Origin: Plecoglossus altivelis
Taxonomy: Eukaryota > Chordata > Actinopteri > Osmeriformes > Plecoglossidae
Assembly: GCA_036571765.1 (NCBI GenBank)
Contig: BROE01000025.1
Coordinates: 5,154,222 to 5,218,221 of the forward strand
DNA: 64,000 bases
Direction: 5' to 3'
The notes beneath the pieces are model-generated. The model saw only the letters and a list, made by a program, of their open reading frames with translations, did no database searches and had not been told where the DNA came from. The position numbers and the translations under genes are program-made. Of this stretch, positions 1 through 12,400 are shown one piece after another; the stretch's first letter is position 1, and every line of letters starts with the position of its first letter.

Positions 1-1744
1 ACCAAACCGTTGAAAGTTAAAGTTTAGTGGGAAAAAGATCCTTGTCTGTTCACTTACCATTCTCCACAAACTTGCACATAAAACGTTTTATGGAGTGTAC
101 GTAGATATTTCATGTCTCTCTTCTCTTTTGTTTATGTTTCCATGTTGCTTTGGGGGATGAGTAACGTAAAGTAACATTTATGAACTCTGAAGCAGCATGG
201 ACACTGCAATTGGGTATTGGGGTTACTTTGAACTTTGTCTCTATTGATTAACAAGCTTAGATAGGCAACCTTTCTGAGCCAGTCTTTCTGAAACTGGTAT
301 GACCCAGATCTGACATGCTGAAAGCTAGTCTCAAGGCCAGCTGTATGCACTTTGAATGTGTGTGTGCGTGTGTGTATGTTTGGGGTGGGATGCTCTTGAG
401 AATTTTGTTACTAGTTACACCATTACTAGGAAGGTCAAGATGATACACCTGATGTGAGATAGCGAGCATTTCTCACATGTATTAACATCAGTGATACTGT
501 ATACTTGCCTACTCTCTATCCATCGTCTTGACACACTTCTCTTCTTTCTACAGACTCCCTAGTGGCCTACTACTCTCAACAAAACAGATCAGAGCCGGTT
601 GTTAGCCTGATACCTGCTTACCCTGTGCTGATCTGGGTGAAATAAAGGTAATAGAGATTCTTGTTCCATATGGGTTAAAACGCTGTTCTGTCACCTGTTA
701 CCAAGAGCTCAGTGCCCCAGCTGGAGCGCAAAAGAGAGACGGCACCAGAAAACAATTAACTAATGTGTATGTGGCTGTTCGAGAACCCTTCCTGTGATTA
801 TTCTAGAAGAATGTCTGTATATCTTATTATACAGTCCATGACCATGTTCTATGAGGTTGTCTGATTACATTTTAGAAAGAAGCCTGTGATCACGTTCTAG
901 GAGGCTGAGAAAATAAATCATGTCGTTTTAGTTCAGGTTGTTATTTCTACAAGTTTTGTTTTACAAATTTGAAATGTCTGTCAGTAAATGTATTTTATTT
1001 GATTAAGTATTGATTTTATACGCATATTAAAAAACTGAAAACGAGTAAGTGAGTGATAAAACTATAAGAAGAAAGAAATCAAAATTGAGCAACAATGATT
1101 TCTCATCTAGGTTTACTTCAAGTATGCAATCACTACAAAGACGATGAAAATTTGATCCAGAAAGCAAGACATTATTTGGCACTGTTTGTCCTATCACACT
1201 AGTGAGGACCACAGACTATTGCTTAGGGGTCATTGGACTATTTGCTGTGAGGGATCACGACGCTATACTACACCAGACCAGAGGGATAGAGCAGAGCTTA
1301 GTATGAATCAGAGTTTGTGCATGCGCGTTTGTATGTATGTGTGTGTATGTATGTGTGTGTGTTCCAGACAAACCAGACTGGAGCAGTTACCGCTGGAGAA
1401 TCGCTGATTGTGAACATCCAGAACTCTGTTCTAATCTCTTTAGCCTTGAGTCACTTCAACACACACCCACACACAACCATGAACACGCTCATTTGCACAA
1501 AGGCTGTATTGGTGATTCAATTAATGAGTAGAATATATTGTTATGAACAAGAGCTTTGGCTTAGACTCCCATCTGTGGCAGACAACTAAAGACCAGTTTG
1601 AGGAGTGTCTGATCCCTTGTTTGCCCCTCCCCTCAACCTTATCTTCAACATTATATTGTGAACAATAAAACAAATGAAAATTACCTGTACAAATATGATT
1701 GGATATAATATATCCAATTAATATTATATACATATAATACATAT
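1..1744. other. 5' flank, no gene recognised
   Basis: I see no exon-like open frame with recognisable protein similarity here. The stretch is AT-rich and contains a short GT-rich microsatellite-like run near 1325-1365. Open frames in it are short and overlap in several frames, as expected by chance. Confidence 0.4.
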
Positions 1745-2440
1745 CATATTTTGTTACTGAACCTTTTGCAACCACTGCAATCAAATGGTCCTCTCACTCT
1801 TCCTAAGTAAACTGCTTCAGCTGTCTCAGCTTAATGGATGCTCTTTCCATAGATGTTTGATAGAATTTAGATCAGGACTTATACACATCTACTTCACAAC
1901 AGTACCATGTTTTGTTCTCATCCATTCTTGGCTGCTTTTGATGTGTGTTTTGGATCATTATCCTTTTGGAGGACTGATGACCTGCGACTGAGGCAAAGCT
2001 TGATGACACTGGCCAGTACGTTCCGTTCCACAATACCCTGATAGTCTTGAGATGAAATTGTGCCCTGCACACGTTCAAGTCAACCTGTGCCAGGCATACT
2101 AAAGCAGCCATGTAATCAGGCCACCTTCATGTTTCACTGCAGTAGGTATGGTGTTCTCTCTTTGAAAGCTAAATTTTTCATCTGCAAATACAGAGCTGAT
2201 GTCACTCCAGAAGACTCTCTGTCTTTTTCCAGTTTTTCTTTCAAAAGTCTATGTCTTCTTCTATGAAGGCTACAAAAAGCAACGGATAACACAATCAAAA
2301 ACGGATGTACTTTCACCTTGGAGTTCATCTCAGATTTCTTTAAAAGGTCTCCTTCTTCTGTCATTTACACTGTCCACTGTTGAATATGGAGTCGATCTTC
2401 ATCTTGTGACAGTGCCAATGTAAGTTGGTTACATTTCCCC
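1745..2440 (-). mobile_element. Decayed Tc1/mariner-type transposase relic
   Basis: Read on the minus strand, broken frames carry pieces typical of Tc1 transposases. One is a KDNDPKHTSKAAK-like segment around 1930-1965, which is the second catalytic Asp region. Another is a PDLNSIKHLW-like segment around 1840-1875, the region of the third acidic residue, where Glu is replaced by Lys. An HEGG-like segment near 2120-2135 precedes them. Stops and frameshifts are numerous, so the copy is dead. I could not delimit terminal inverted repeats. It belongs to a different, older subfamily than the element at 16899-18505. Confidence 0.72.
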
Positions 2441-2648
2441 TGACCTTCAACTTTAAATGTGTGGAAATGTGCAGCCTTTACCTTAACCACACCTATCTGT
2501 TATTTACATTCTGATCTCTTACCGTTGCTTTCTGTGGTCCATGTCTGGTGTGGTGCACACAATGATACCAAATGGCACAGTGACTGCTTAGCTTGGTGAC
2601 TACTCCATTTAAATAGATATAAGGACTAACAACAAGATTAGACGTGTG

Positions 2649-2711
2649 ATACAATAAAATAATATTATTTTATTTTATTTTATTTAATAAAATAATATTA
2701 TTTTATTGTAT
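2649..2711. repeat. AT-rich perfect inverted repeat (26-nt arms)
   Basis: The arms at 2649-2674 and 2686-2711 are exact reverse complements, beginning ATACAATAAAATAATATT and separated by an 11-nt T-rich spacer. The stretch could extrude as a hairpin or cruciform. It may be a small MITE or the centre of an expanded palindromic AT repeat. Confidence 0.85.
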
Positions 2712-2902
2712 GAAATAACAAAAGCATTTAGGTGTACAGTACATGATGCATCAACTTTTGATTTAACCACTTTTCAGGATTAATACAGTATTATTTCAAT
2801 GAACTGTAAAGCGACCACCCAATTTGAACATGTCTATAACTGCTTGCTTGCATGCCTGTCTGTCTGCCTCGCCGACTGCCTGTATGTCTTCCTGTCTGTA
2901 CT

Positions 2903-3350
2903 GCAGTGCTTTAAGGATGTGGAGGAGCCAGAGTGGGTTGAGTAGGTGCTGAAGAGCACAGGAAAGCTTGTGGCTGGTACAATGGGTATCAAACTGAGAT
3001 ACAAATGCATAGAATCATCCCAGGGGACTGTGCTGTCAGACTGGTGTCAGCTGTTGAGAACCATCTCAGATTAAAAACATCTCTATCATTACCATTACTG
3101 TCTAGCATTCCTATTGTTTATAGTACCTGTCTGTTGGCTGAAACAAACCCTGACACCCAATTTTTTTGCCCCACCACCCTATTTTTCACATCCATGTGCC
3201 CAGTCAGAGTCATCTGGCATTTTGACTCCATGACTTGTGTGGAGGCTGTGAAAAGGATGGAGAGTGTGGACAAGGCAGGGCTCTTGGCCCACTACATGGT
3301 ACAGCCTCTGGTGTGGAACACCCTCAACCCAATATGCAGGCCTGCACACT
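2903..3350 (+). pseudogene. Partial BHMT pseudogene (relics of exons 5 and 6)
   Basis: Positions 2908-3055 align with BHMT exon 5 at 5515-5662, including the preserved CTGCAG acceptor context and the stretch GTGCTGAAGAGCACAGGAAAG. Positions 3208-3350 align with exon 6 at 6016-6198. The exon 5 relic has an in-frame TAG (GAG TAG GTG) near 2943 and small indels. In the exon 6 relic, the zinc-ligand Cys of the GVNCHFDP motif is read as Trp (V-I-W-H-F-D). The gap between the relics is about 150 bp, against about 350 bp for the real intron 5. I see no relics of other exons. It appears to be the remnant of a tandem BHMT duplicate that kept intron positions, so it is not a processed copy. Confidence 0.85.
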
Positions 3351-3703
3351 AAATGTCTCTCATCCAGACACACAACATACCCATATACTTACAGATCAAT
3401 AGGTTTTTCCTGAATGCAGTACTACTTTACTAATACAGTACTTCTTTATTAAAAGGGAAGTCTTCCCCCATGAACAACTTTCGATTTTCCATGGTCATAT
3501 ACCGATGGTTAGGAAATGTTTTGGTCCTAAACTATGAGGAGGACTCTCCCACAGCAGTAAACTCCAGTGGGTTAAACTAGTAACACCTACAGTAGCCCCA
3601 TTCACGACCTAGAGGGCAGGAACAGAAGTAAACACAGACGTTGTGTAACTGGGTCTGCCAATCAGAATCTGGCATGAGCAGACCCCTCCCCTGTTGTGGA
3701 CAA

Positions 3704-3711
3704 TTATATAG
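3704..3711 (+). promoter_or_regulatory. Candidate TATA box of BHMT
   Basis: TTATATAG sits about 100 bp upstream of the BHMT ATG at 3812, leaving room for a short 5' UTR in the same exon. The position is suitable but there is no transcript evidence, so this is an inference. Confidence 0.4.
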
Positions 3712-3811
3712 TGCCCCTCCACAACATCTGCTACCTCCCACATGCCAAGGAGTCAGCAAGGTTCACCTTTAAGTTAACTGACCACATAGCTGAAGAGCAA
3801 GCTTGGAAGAC

Positions 3812-6800
3812 ATGACACCATCAGGAACGAGGGTAAGTGCAGCAGCTGCTCATGCACTGCTGTTGCACACAGCTGTTGCACAGTTAGGGTACATTACTTC
3901 TTCATTTAGTTTATGTGTTTTTCAATTCAAAATACAAATAGTGAATATAGAAAGTATTTTGGTAGTCAGAGTAAATGAAAGGACAGCATTCAACATCAAT
4001 AGGGCAAAACAATCACAGCTCAGACACAGAGATACAACAACATTATTGCATAATAGAGTGCCATAATAAGATAGCATCTGAGTGCAACATAAAATAATTA
4101 GGTGGCACTGTAATACAGAGGTAGCAGTTGAAAGCAGTTCACGCGAAAATGTATGAATGTGTGAATATAATTTGTGCCTCATTGCACTATTTTGCGTATT
4201 TGTGCTACATTTAAATTTCTTATTTGTAATTCATGCATGCAGATTAACATGTTTAAGAAGTTTAAGAAGATATACAACTTGCATTTAACCATTGACATGA
4301 AAATGCAAGATGTAGCTGAATTCCAACAATGACAAAATCAAGCTTGACAAGAGGCACAGGCTTGCGCTGACTTGTTTGAAGTTACATGACAGAAGCTTAG
4401 TGCTGAGGCAGTTTATCTTCGCATCAGGCTGGAAATTGTAGCATAACTAATTTTGTATTTGTTGCAAAAGCCATTTGATGGCTATGGCATGTCAATGATT
4501 TTATTAATCAGGTGTACTAACAATTTGATTGATTGTCATGATCATTTATGTAGGGCATACTGGAACGTCTTAATGCTGGAGAGGTGGTAATCGGAGATGG
4601 AGGTTTCGTGTTCGCCCTGGAAAAGAGAGGGTATGTGAAGGCTGGACCATGGACACCAGAGGCTGCTGCAGAGCACCCCGAAGCTGGTAAAAATGTATAT
4701 TCTTAGTCCTCAACTTTCAATCAACATACTGGACTTTTAATTTTTTATTTAATTATTATTTTTATTATTTTTTCTGCCTTCAAGATCTGAACTTGAACTT
4801 CCATGGCCCTACCTCAGTCTATTTCTATTCCCAAGAGGCAGAAAAGGAGAGATGCCACTTAGGAATTCTGTGTCCCTCTTGTGATTTTCAGTGCGTCAGC
4901 TGCACAGGGAGTTCCTGAGAGCGGGAGCAAATGTCATGCAGACGTTCACATTCTATGCCAGTGATGACAAGCTTGAGAACAGGGGCAACAGCCTTAGCTT
5001 CACAGTATGTAATATCACAAGCATAACACTTTTATTAAGGATATCTAGATGTTTGAAGATTCTGTTACCAAAATGTGTTTATGGATTGTAATTATTTATG
5101 TGAGAAATAACATACAGTACCCTACCTGTTGTCTCCTACAAGTGGCACTGACAGACCTTGAACTGTCCCTCTTGTTTACCTATGCAGGGAGCCCAGATCA
5201 ACGAGGCAGCCTGTCACCTCGCCAGGGAAGTAGCCAATGAGGGGGATGCCCTGGTTGCAGGGGGTGTGTCCCAGACACCCTCCTACCTGAGCTGTAAGAG
5301 TGAGACAGAAGTAAAGGCTATCTTCCAAAAGCAGCTGGATGTCTTCATCAAGAATAAAGTGGACTTCCTAATTGCTGAGGTACAGAGTTGCATATATTCC
5401 AACTGTATTTCGGAACTTCATGTAATGGACTTCAAAAGGAATAAGGCATTGTTTTGCTGCAAGGCCGTAAGCACACTAAGAAATACATAAAAAACCTATC
5501 TGTCAAATCTGCAGTACTTTGAGCATGTGGAGGAGGCAGAGTGGGCTGTGCAGGTTCTGAAGAGCACAGGAAAGCCTGTGGCTGCTAACCTTTGCATTGG
5601 ACCAGAGGGAGACATGCATGGAGTCAGCCCAGGCGACTGTGCTGTCAGACTGGTGAAAGCTGGTAAGTGTTAAAGTCCACATTTAAAGTCCACAAAATAC
5701 CGTTAATAAAAGGACACAAAATGGATAAATGGTTATTTGCCCATACTTTTAGTTTGATAGGTTTGTTTACTTATCACTAATATGAGTTGTGACAGTGTGC
5801 ATCTGATGGCTATGTTTCTACACATCCAGACAACATCTAAAAATACCTCTCAGCTCCAGTAAAACTATTATTTCTTGGCCTCCCTTAGCCTCCCAGTTCC
5901 TTTCCCATCTTTAAACCTAACTGCATGTAGTTCTAAACTTAAATAATAGGAATTTCTGAAACTAGACCAGCAGCTCACAGGATTCCTGCTGGTATGTGTT
6001 CCAACCCCTACTCAGGTGCCGACATTGTGGGGGTCAACTGCCACTTTGACCCCATGACCTGTGTTGAAGCTGTGAAGAAGATGAAGGAGGGAGTGGAGAA
6101 GGCAGGTCTCAAAGCCCACTACATGGTGCAGCCTCTGGCCTTTCACACCCCCGACTGCAACTGCCAGGGTTTCATTGACCTGCCAGAGTTCCCCTTCGGT
6201 AGTACACACAAAAACACTTGCACACACAGTCACACATACACACACAAACACTCATACATACTGTACATTAACTCATATACACTCATAATTTAACGACGAC
6301 ACCACCTGCTGTCTAATTCAAGTACTATGGCCCCCATATATCTCAGGCCTGGAGCCGAGGATCCTGACACGCTGGGACATGCAGAAGTATGCCAGGGAGG
6401 CCTACAAGGCTGGGATCCGCTACATTGGTGGCTGCTGTGGGTTTGAGCCCTACCACATCAGGGCCCTGGCTGAGGAGTTGGCCCCGGAGAGGGGGGGCCT
6501 CCTACCTACAGCCACAGAGAAGCACGGAGCTTGGGGGTCTGGTCTGGAGATGCACACTAAGCCTTGGGTCAGAGCCAGGTAAGACTAGAGAAGAAATCTT
6601 CCATTCGTCTTTCTCCCTACAATATTTTTCTAATCTCTACTTCATTATTTATCTCTGTCTTCCTCAGAGCACGTAAAGACTATTGGGAGTCCCTGAAGCC
6701 AGCATCGGGACGACCCCTGTGCCCTTCCATGTCCGCCCCAGACAGCTGGGGTGTAACCAAGGGTCATGTCGAGCTCATGCAGCAGAAAGAGGCCACCACC

Positions 6801-6845
6801 AAGGACCAACTCAAGCCACTCTTTGAGAAGGCCAAGTGCCACTAA
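3812..6845 (+). CDS. bhmt: Betaine-homocysteine S-methyltransferase, 8 coding exons
   Basis: Cytosolic zinc enzyme that transfers a methyl group from betaine to homocysteine, giving methionine and dimethylglycine. Coding exons are 3812-3832, 4554-4686, 4892-5004, 5188-5379, 5515-5662, 6016-6198, 6347-6578 and 6668-6845, all with GT-AG introns and consistent phases. They total 1200 nt, or 399 aa plus TAA; human BHMT is 406 aa. Visible signatures are the N-terminal barrel start GILERLNAGEVVIGDGGFVF, EGDALVAGGVSQTPSYLSCK in exon 4, GVNCHFDP in exon 6 (first zinc Cys) and GGCCGFEPYHIRA in exon 7 (two zinc Cys). The C-terminal dimerisation arm ends GVTKGHVELMQQKEATTKDQ. The start was chosen at 3812 because exon 1 encodes only M-T-P-S-G-T-R before GTAAGT, as in the short first exon of vertebrate BHMT. 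The reading frame is intact and no catalytic residue is lost. BHMT is preferred over BHMT2 on the full-length C-terminus. Confidence 0.96.
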
Positions 6846-7096
6846 ATTGGTCCACCCTGCCTACGGGTGTGGCCACTAAGTTAAGCCTTACAGTCCTGGG
6901 GTTCTCCTGGAGCTCATCTTTTTAACATCTGCACAATGCTTATTTAAAATGGCTAAACTGTGCTACGACTAACTTTGATACAGAAAACTGTGTTGTAACC
7001 AACATTGCTTTGCAAAATTGTGCTACGCTGGTGTATGGTAAACTGATATGAGATACTCCCTTTGTTGTGTGGCAATCACTTCACATAGTCTTAAAC

Positions 7097-7508
7097 ATTA
7101 AAGTCCCTCATTAGAGACAGAAGAGTATTTATGTACTCTTTATTAGTAAACAGTAAATGTTGCTTGAGATTAGTGATTAGGGCTCTCAAATTTTATCAAA
7201 AGCTCTGTGTGAGATGACCATACCTGTCAACTCTGCTGATGGTTCTTTTTGGGAGACAGCTCTCAACTCAGCATAAAATGTACATCCTTATGCCAGTGCA
7301 CCTTGACCATTATAATACATACCAGGACAAGTTATACCTTCTCAGCGTGAAAAATGCAGGGTGTTCTGTGAGAACATGAGAAATTATTGAAATTAATGAG
7401 TCTCACAGCGAATGTATGAGACTTGAGAGCCCTGAGTGATGTGCTCTGCATGAAAATATCAAGCTGTGGGGCCTCTTTCAACAAGATTGTGTAGCCATGT
7501 TTAATAAA
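7097..7508 (+). terminator. Candidate BHMT polyadenylation signals
   Basis: ATTAAA at 7097-7102 and AATAAA at 7503-7508 lie 0.25 and 0.66 kb downstream of the BHMT stop codon. Either could end the 3' UTR; the sequence alone does not say which is used. Confidence 0.35.
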
Positions 7509-7867
7509 AAAATATGCTACAGCTGCTTTGTTTACTGTTGTGGTATCATTTTAATTGACACTAGGTTGGACTTACAGCAAGGTTTACAGATATTGAATAT
7601 TGTCTCCTTGAATTATCCAATAGTACTATTCTTTCATTAGATCTGGGGCATGGCCATGGAGGGGTACTCGAGACAGCCTTTTGTAGCTTGCTCTAGCTAG
7701 TGTCATTTTAGCCATTCCTGTCTCTTCATCTGTTTTAACCTACACGCTGTCCTCGGTGCTATCCTCTATATTTCTTCTGCTATCTCCATGTCATTGTGAC
7801 CCATGGCATTGTCTGCGTTACCCCTCCCAAGCGTGAGGTCAGGAAAGATGAAGAAAATCTTTTGCTT

Positions 7868-8205
7868 TAAAATTTTTGTATCGTGAAAAGTAGTCTCAGC
7901 ATGGCTGTAGGTCACAATGGCTCAGAGACGGCATGAGGACTAAAAAAGAACATTTCACTTTATTTCTATCTTGAAAAGTTTTAGCAACATGTCTGTGTGT
8001 CTCAACGACCTGGAGGCAGCACGAGTATGGCGTAACAGACCATTTGGACCACTCAGCTGTGCGTGGCATGAGGACTTAAAGAAAACTTAACGTCATTTCT
8101 GGATCACGAAAGGTTGCCACAACATGGCTGTGTGTCACAACAGCTCAAAGATGATGCATGGAATAAAGTAAAATGTTCCACTTTATTTCTCTATGTAGGG
8201 TTTTT
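7868..8205. repeat. Degenerate tandem repeat, unit about 100-130 bp
   Basis: Three diverged units share the core ATGGCTGTGTGTCACAAC, followed by GCATGAGGACT and then a TTCCACTTTATTTCT-like stretch. A fourth partial unit, with CACAATATGGCTGAGG, appears at about 8684-8735. The stretch 8206-8665 between them looks inserted. I do not recognise the family. Confidence 0.5.
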
Positions 8206-8665
8206 TTATTAATGTGATGGTCTTGAAGACACAGATGACACAACGACAAACTCAGAGATCCCTTTCCGAGTTTAATAAATACGACCGGTCGGGAAGAGGT
8301 ACAGGGTACAGTCTTCAAAGTATAAAGTTCACATACATGAGTTTATATAGTTTTCAGAGACGAAGAAAAGTTATTCAGCCTATAGGATTCATACACGTTC
8401 AGTTACACAAATGTCCAATATAAACTATAGTGTTATGGTCTTGTTGGATCGAGGCCATTTAACCTAAACAGAGACTTGACAGATAACTATAACTATTTTC
8501 AAGTGCTTTCCATATGTTAGAGGCACAGAAGAGAAGGTTCAACCAGAGTTCAACAATAGCTTACATACGAACCTATGGAATCGCTCATGTGTCCTCTATA
8601 AACTATTCAATGTTTAATAAGACAAATCAAATACATAGCTTCACTTTCAGCCGTTACCCATCATC
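8206..8665. repeat. Possible inserted dispersed element splitting a tandem array
   Basis: This 460-bp block interrupts the degenerate repeat on either side. It has no convincing coding potential. It could be a solo terminal repeat or another non-coding transposon fragment, but I could not define ends or a target duplication. Confidence 0.25.
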
Positions 8666-8736
8666 TATCATGACAAGGGTTCACAATATGGCTGAGGGCC
8701 TCAATGACACCGAAGGTAGCACAAGGGTTAAGTCTC

Positions 8737-8807
8737 TCCCTGGTGGTCTAGTGGCTAACATTCGGTGCTTTCACCGCTGCAGCTGAGATTCAATTCCTGG
8801 TCTTGGT
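8737..8807 (+). pseudogene. tRNA-Glu(UUC)-like sequence, degenerate
   Basis: The sequence opens TCCCTGGTGGTCTAGTGGCT, the acceptor, D-arm and A-box of eukaryotic tRNA-Glu. It has a TTC anticodon in GCTTTCACC and a T-arm resembling the B-box (GATTCAATTCC). The 3' acceptor strand reads TCTTGG where CCAGGGA is needed, so the acceptor stem cannot close, and the D- and T-arms also carry mismatches. It is a tRNA pseudogene or the head of a tRNA-derived SINE. A functional tRNA is unlikely. Confidence 0.65.
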
Positions 8808-8809
8808 TG

Positions 8810-9479
8810 GTCCAAAAGCTTGGTGTCAGCTCTGTTTTTGCATTGTTCATCTCACATTAAGGCATGCAATGGGTCCAAGGCTTGCACACTACAAGTCACA
8901 CTGCGCAGTTGTCTCACGCAGGGACTTGAACGCTGGATCCTAAAAAGCTGCGGGGTGTGCCTGTGTCAGTTGCAGATGGATGCATTTTATTAACTTTAAT
9001 TGTACAACTGATATCTCTGTATATTTGCATGCATGCAAATGTATGCATGTATGCATCCAAAATGCATGCTTATTATTTATCAAGATTGCAAAGATTTAAA
9101 AGCATACATTTTTGCTGCTCATTTAATAAATACAAAGAAATTGAGCAATCCTGTGAGGTTATAACCACTATAACAACTTTTCCCCTTCTACTGATATTTT
9201 CACGCATCTTGCTTGCTCATATTGCATTTATTCATTGATAAAGAATCCTTTTGAAACTCTTATTCAAACAATGATGTCACTGGAAGTATCTTAGACGGAA
9301 TTGCAAATCACACAGTATCATCTGCTAACTGAAGGCATGGGGCTGATCTGGAGGCATGTGGGTCCTATTAATTAACTGTGTGAGTACGTGTTGGTTAATG
9401 GTCTGCATTTCAAACAGTGTCAACAAAGTAATCTTATATTTGTTCAAATGGTGTGTGGGGAATAGAATCTAAGACCACA
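8810..9479. other. Intergenic, nothing recognised
   Basis: AT-rich single-copy-looking sequence with a short TGCATGCATG-type run near 9020-9070. I see no exon, RNA or transposon signature. Confidence 0.3.
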
Positions 9480-12400
9480 ACATAGGCCCCTCGTTGAACT
9501 TAGTGGAGGGGGTTTGAGTGCTCGGATAATCCAAGGAGCTATGCTGTCTGGGGCATCATGCCCCTGGTAGGGTCTCCCAAGAAAAACAGGTTCAGGTGAC
9601 CAGCCAGACTAAGCGCAATTCACAGACCCCTATGATGACGGGGAAAACGAGATCCGCTACGTCACCAGAATTGGCGATACATCCTGGAGCCAGGCCTGGA
9701 GTGGGTGCTCGCAAGTAAGCGCTTGGTGGCTGGTTCTTTGCCCATAGGATAAGGCCGGGTACAAACTGAAAACACAACATGGGACCACCCTCCCGCAGGC
9801 CCACCACTCGCAGGAAGGACCATAAGGGGCTGGTGCAGTTTGTTTTGGGCGGCGGTCAGGGGCATGTGCCCTGACGACTGAGGCCATGTGCACAGTACCT
9901 AGCGCTAGGGACATGGAATGTCACTTCGCTGGTGGGGATCTAGTCCGAGCTTGTGAGGGAGTTCGAGTATTACCTGCTAGATTTAATTAGCCTTGCCTCC
10001 ATGCACAGCTTGGGTTTCGGAACCACTGTCCTTGAGAGAGGCGGTGGGCTGGCGTGGGCTTACTCATGGCCCTGTGGCCTAGCCGCCACATGTTGGTGTC
10101 AACCCCGGTAAACGAGAGGGTTGCGTCCCTGCACCTTTAAGCCAGGGACAGGTCTCTCACTGTTGTATTGGCCTATGGGCCAAATAGCAGTGCAGAGTAC
10201 CCGGTCTTCTTGGGGTCCCTGGGAGGGGTACTGGACAGTGCACCAACCTGGGACTCCATTGTTCTGTTGGGAGACTTCAATGCCCATGTGGGCAGCAACA
10301 GTGACACCTGGAGAGGAGTGATTGGGAAGAACCGCCCCCCGGATCTGAACCCGAGCGGTGTTTTGTTGTTGGACTTCTGTGCTAGTTACAGTTTGTCCAT
10401 AAAGAACACCATGTTCGTGCACAAGGGCATCCATCAGTTTGCGTGGCACCAGGGCGCCCTAGGCCGAAGGTTGATGATTGACTTTGTTGTCGTGTCCTCT
10501 GACCTGCGGCCGTGTGTCTCGGACACTCGAGTAAGGAGAGGGGCGGAGCTGTCAACCGATCACCACCTGGTCGTGAGCTGGATCCGCTAGTGGAGGAGAA
10601 AGCCGAACAGACCTGGCAGGCCCAAGCGTATCGTGAGGGTCCATTGGGAACGTCTGGTGGAGCCCTCTGTCAGCAGAGTCTTCAACTCGCACCTCCGGGA
10701 GAGTTTCTCACAGATTCTGGGGGTACTGGGGACATTGAGTCTGAGTGGACCATGTTCTCGGCCTCCCTTATCGATGCGGCGGCCCGGAGCTGCGGTCGCA
10801 AGGTCTCTGGTGCCTGCTGCGGCGTCAATCCCTGAACCCAGTAGTGGACACTAGAAGTGAGGGATGCTGTCAAACTGAAGAAGGAGTCCTATCGAGCCTG
10901 GTTGGCTTGTGGGACTCCTGAGACAGTTGACAGGTATCGACAGGCCAAGTGTGCCGAGGCTTGGATTGTTGCGGAGGCGAAAACTCGGGTCTGGGAGGAA
11001 TTCGGGGAGGCCATGGAGAAGGACTACTGGACGGCCTCTAAAGAAATTCTGGCAAACCGTTCACCCACTCAGGGGGGAGAAGCGGTGCTTCACCAACACC
11101 GTTTACGGTGCGGGCGGGGAGCTGCTGACTTCAACTGGGGACGCGGACTCATCAATCACCCGGGCGGAAGTCACTGAGGTGGTCAGTGGGCTACTCGGTG
11201 GCAAAGCCCCAGGGGTAGATGAGATCCGTTCTGAGTATCTTAAGTCTCTGGAAGTTGTGGGGCTGTCGTGGCTGACATGTCTCTTCAACATTGCGTGGCG
11301 CCTTGGGACGGTGCCTCTGGACTGGTGGTACCCCTTTATAAGAAGGGGGACCAGTAAGCTCAGCCTCCCCGGTAAGGTCTACGCCAGGGTACTAGAGAGG
11401 AGAATCCGGCCGATAGTAGTGTGGTTTTTGTCCTGGTAGCGGAACACTGGACCAGCTCTACACACTTCATCGGGTGCTTGAGGGTTCATGGGAGTTTGCC
11501 CAACCAGTTCACATGTGCTTTTTGGATCTGCAGTAGGCGTTCAACCGTGTCCCTCGCGGTGTCCTGTGGGGGGTTTGCCGGGAGTACGGGGTTCGGGGCC
11601 TTTTGCTCAAGGCCGCCCGGTCCCTGTATGACCGGAGCAGGAGCTGTGTGCATTGCCGGTAGTGAGTTGGACTTGTGCCAAGTGCATGTTGGACTCCGCC
11701 AGGGCTGCCCTTTGCCACCGGTTCTGTTCATTGTTTTTATGGACAGAATTTCTAGGGATAGCCAGGGGTTGGAGGGTGTCTGGTTTGGGGAGCACAGGAT
11801 CTCATCTCTGCTATTCACAGATGATGTCGTCCTGATGGCTTCTTCGGACCAGGACCTACAGCATGCACTAGAGCGGTTTGCAGCCGAGTGTGCAGCGGCC
11901 GGGATGGGAATCAGCACCTCCAAATCCGAGGCCATGGTCCTCGACCAGAAAAAGGTGGCTTGCTCCCTTCGAGTGGGTGGGAAGTCCTTGCTTCAAGTGG
12001 ACAAGTTCAAGTATCTCGGGGTCTTCACGAGTGAGGGAAGGAGGGAACGTGAGATTGACAGGCGGATCGTTACAGCGGCTGCAGTGATGTGGTCTCTGTA
12101 CCGGGCCGTTGTGGTGAAGTGGAAGCTGAGCCGGATGGCAAAGCTCTCGATTTACCAGTCAATCTACGTTCCTACTCTCACCAATGGTCAGGAACTTTGG
12201 GTGATGACTGAAAGGACGAGATCGCGGATACAAGCGGTCGAAATTTGTTTCCTCCGCAGGGTGGCCGGGCGCTCCCTTAAAGATAGGGTGAGGAGCTCGG
12301 TCACACGGGAGGCGCTCGGAGTGGAGCCAGCTGAGGTGGCTCGGGCATCTGTTTTGGATGCCTCCTGGACGCCTCTCTCGGGAGGTGTTCCGGGCATGTC

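Noticed and set aside
8737..8807. Functional tRNA-Glu gene
   Set aside because: The acceptor stem cannot pair at its 3' side, no oligo-T terminator follows closely, and stem mismatches are present.
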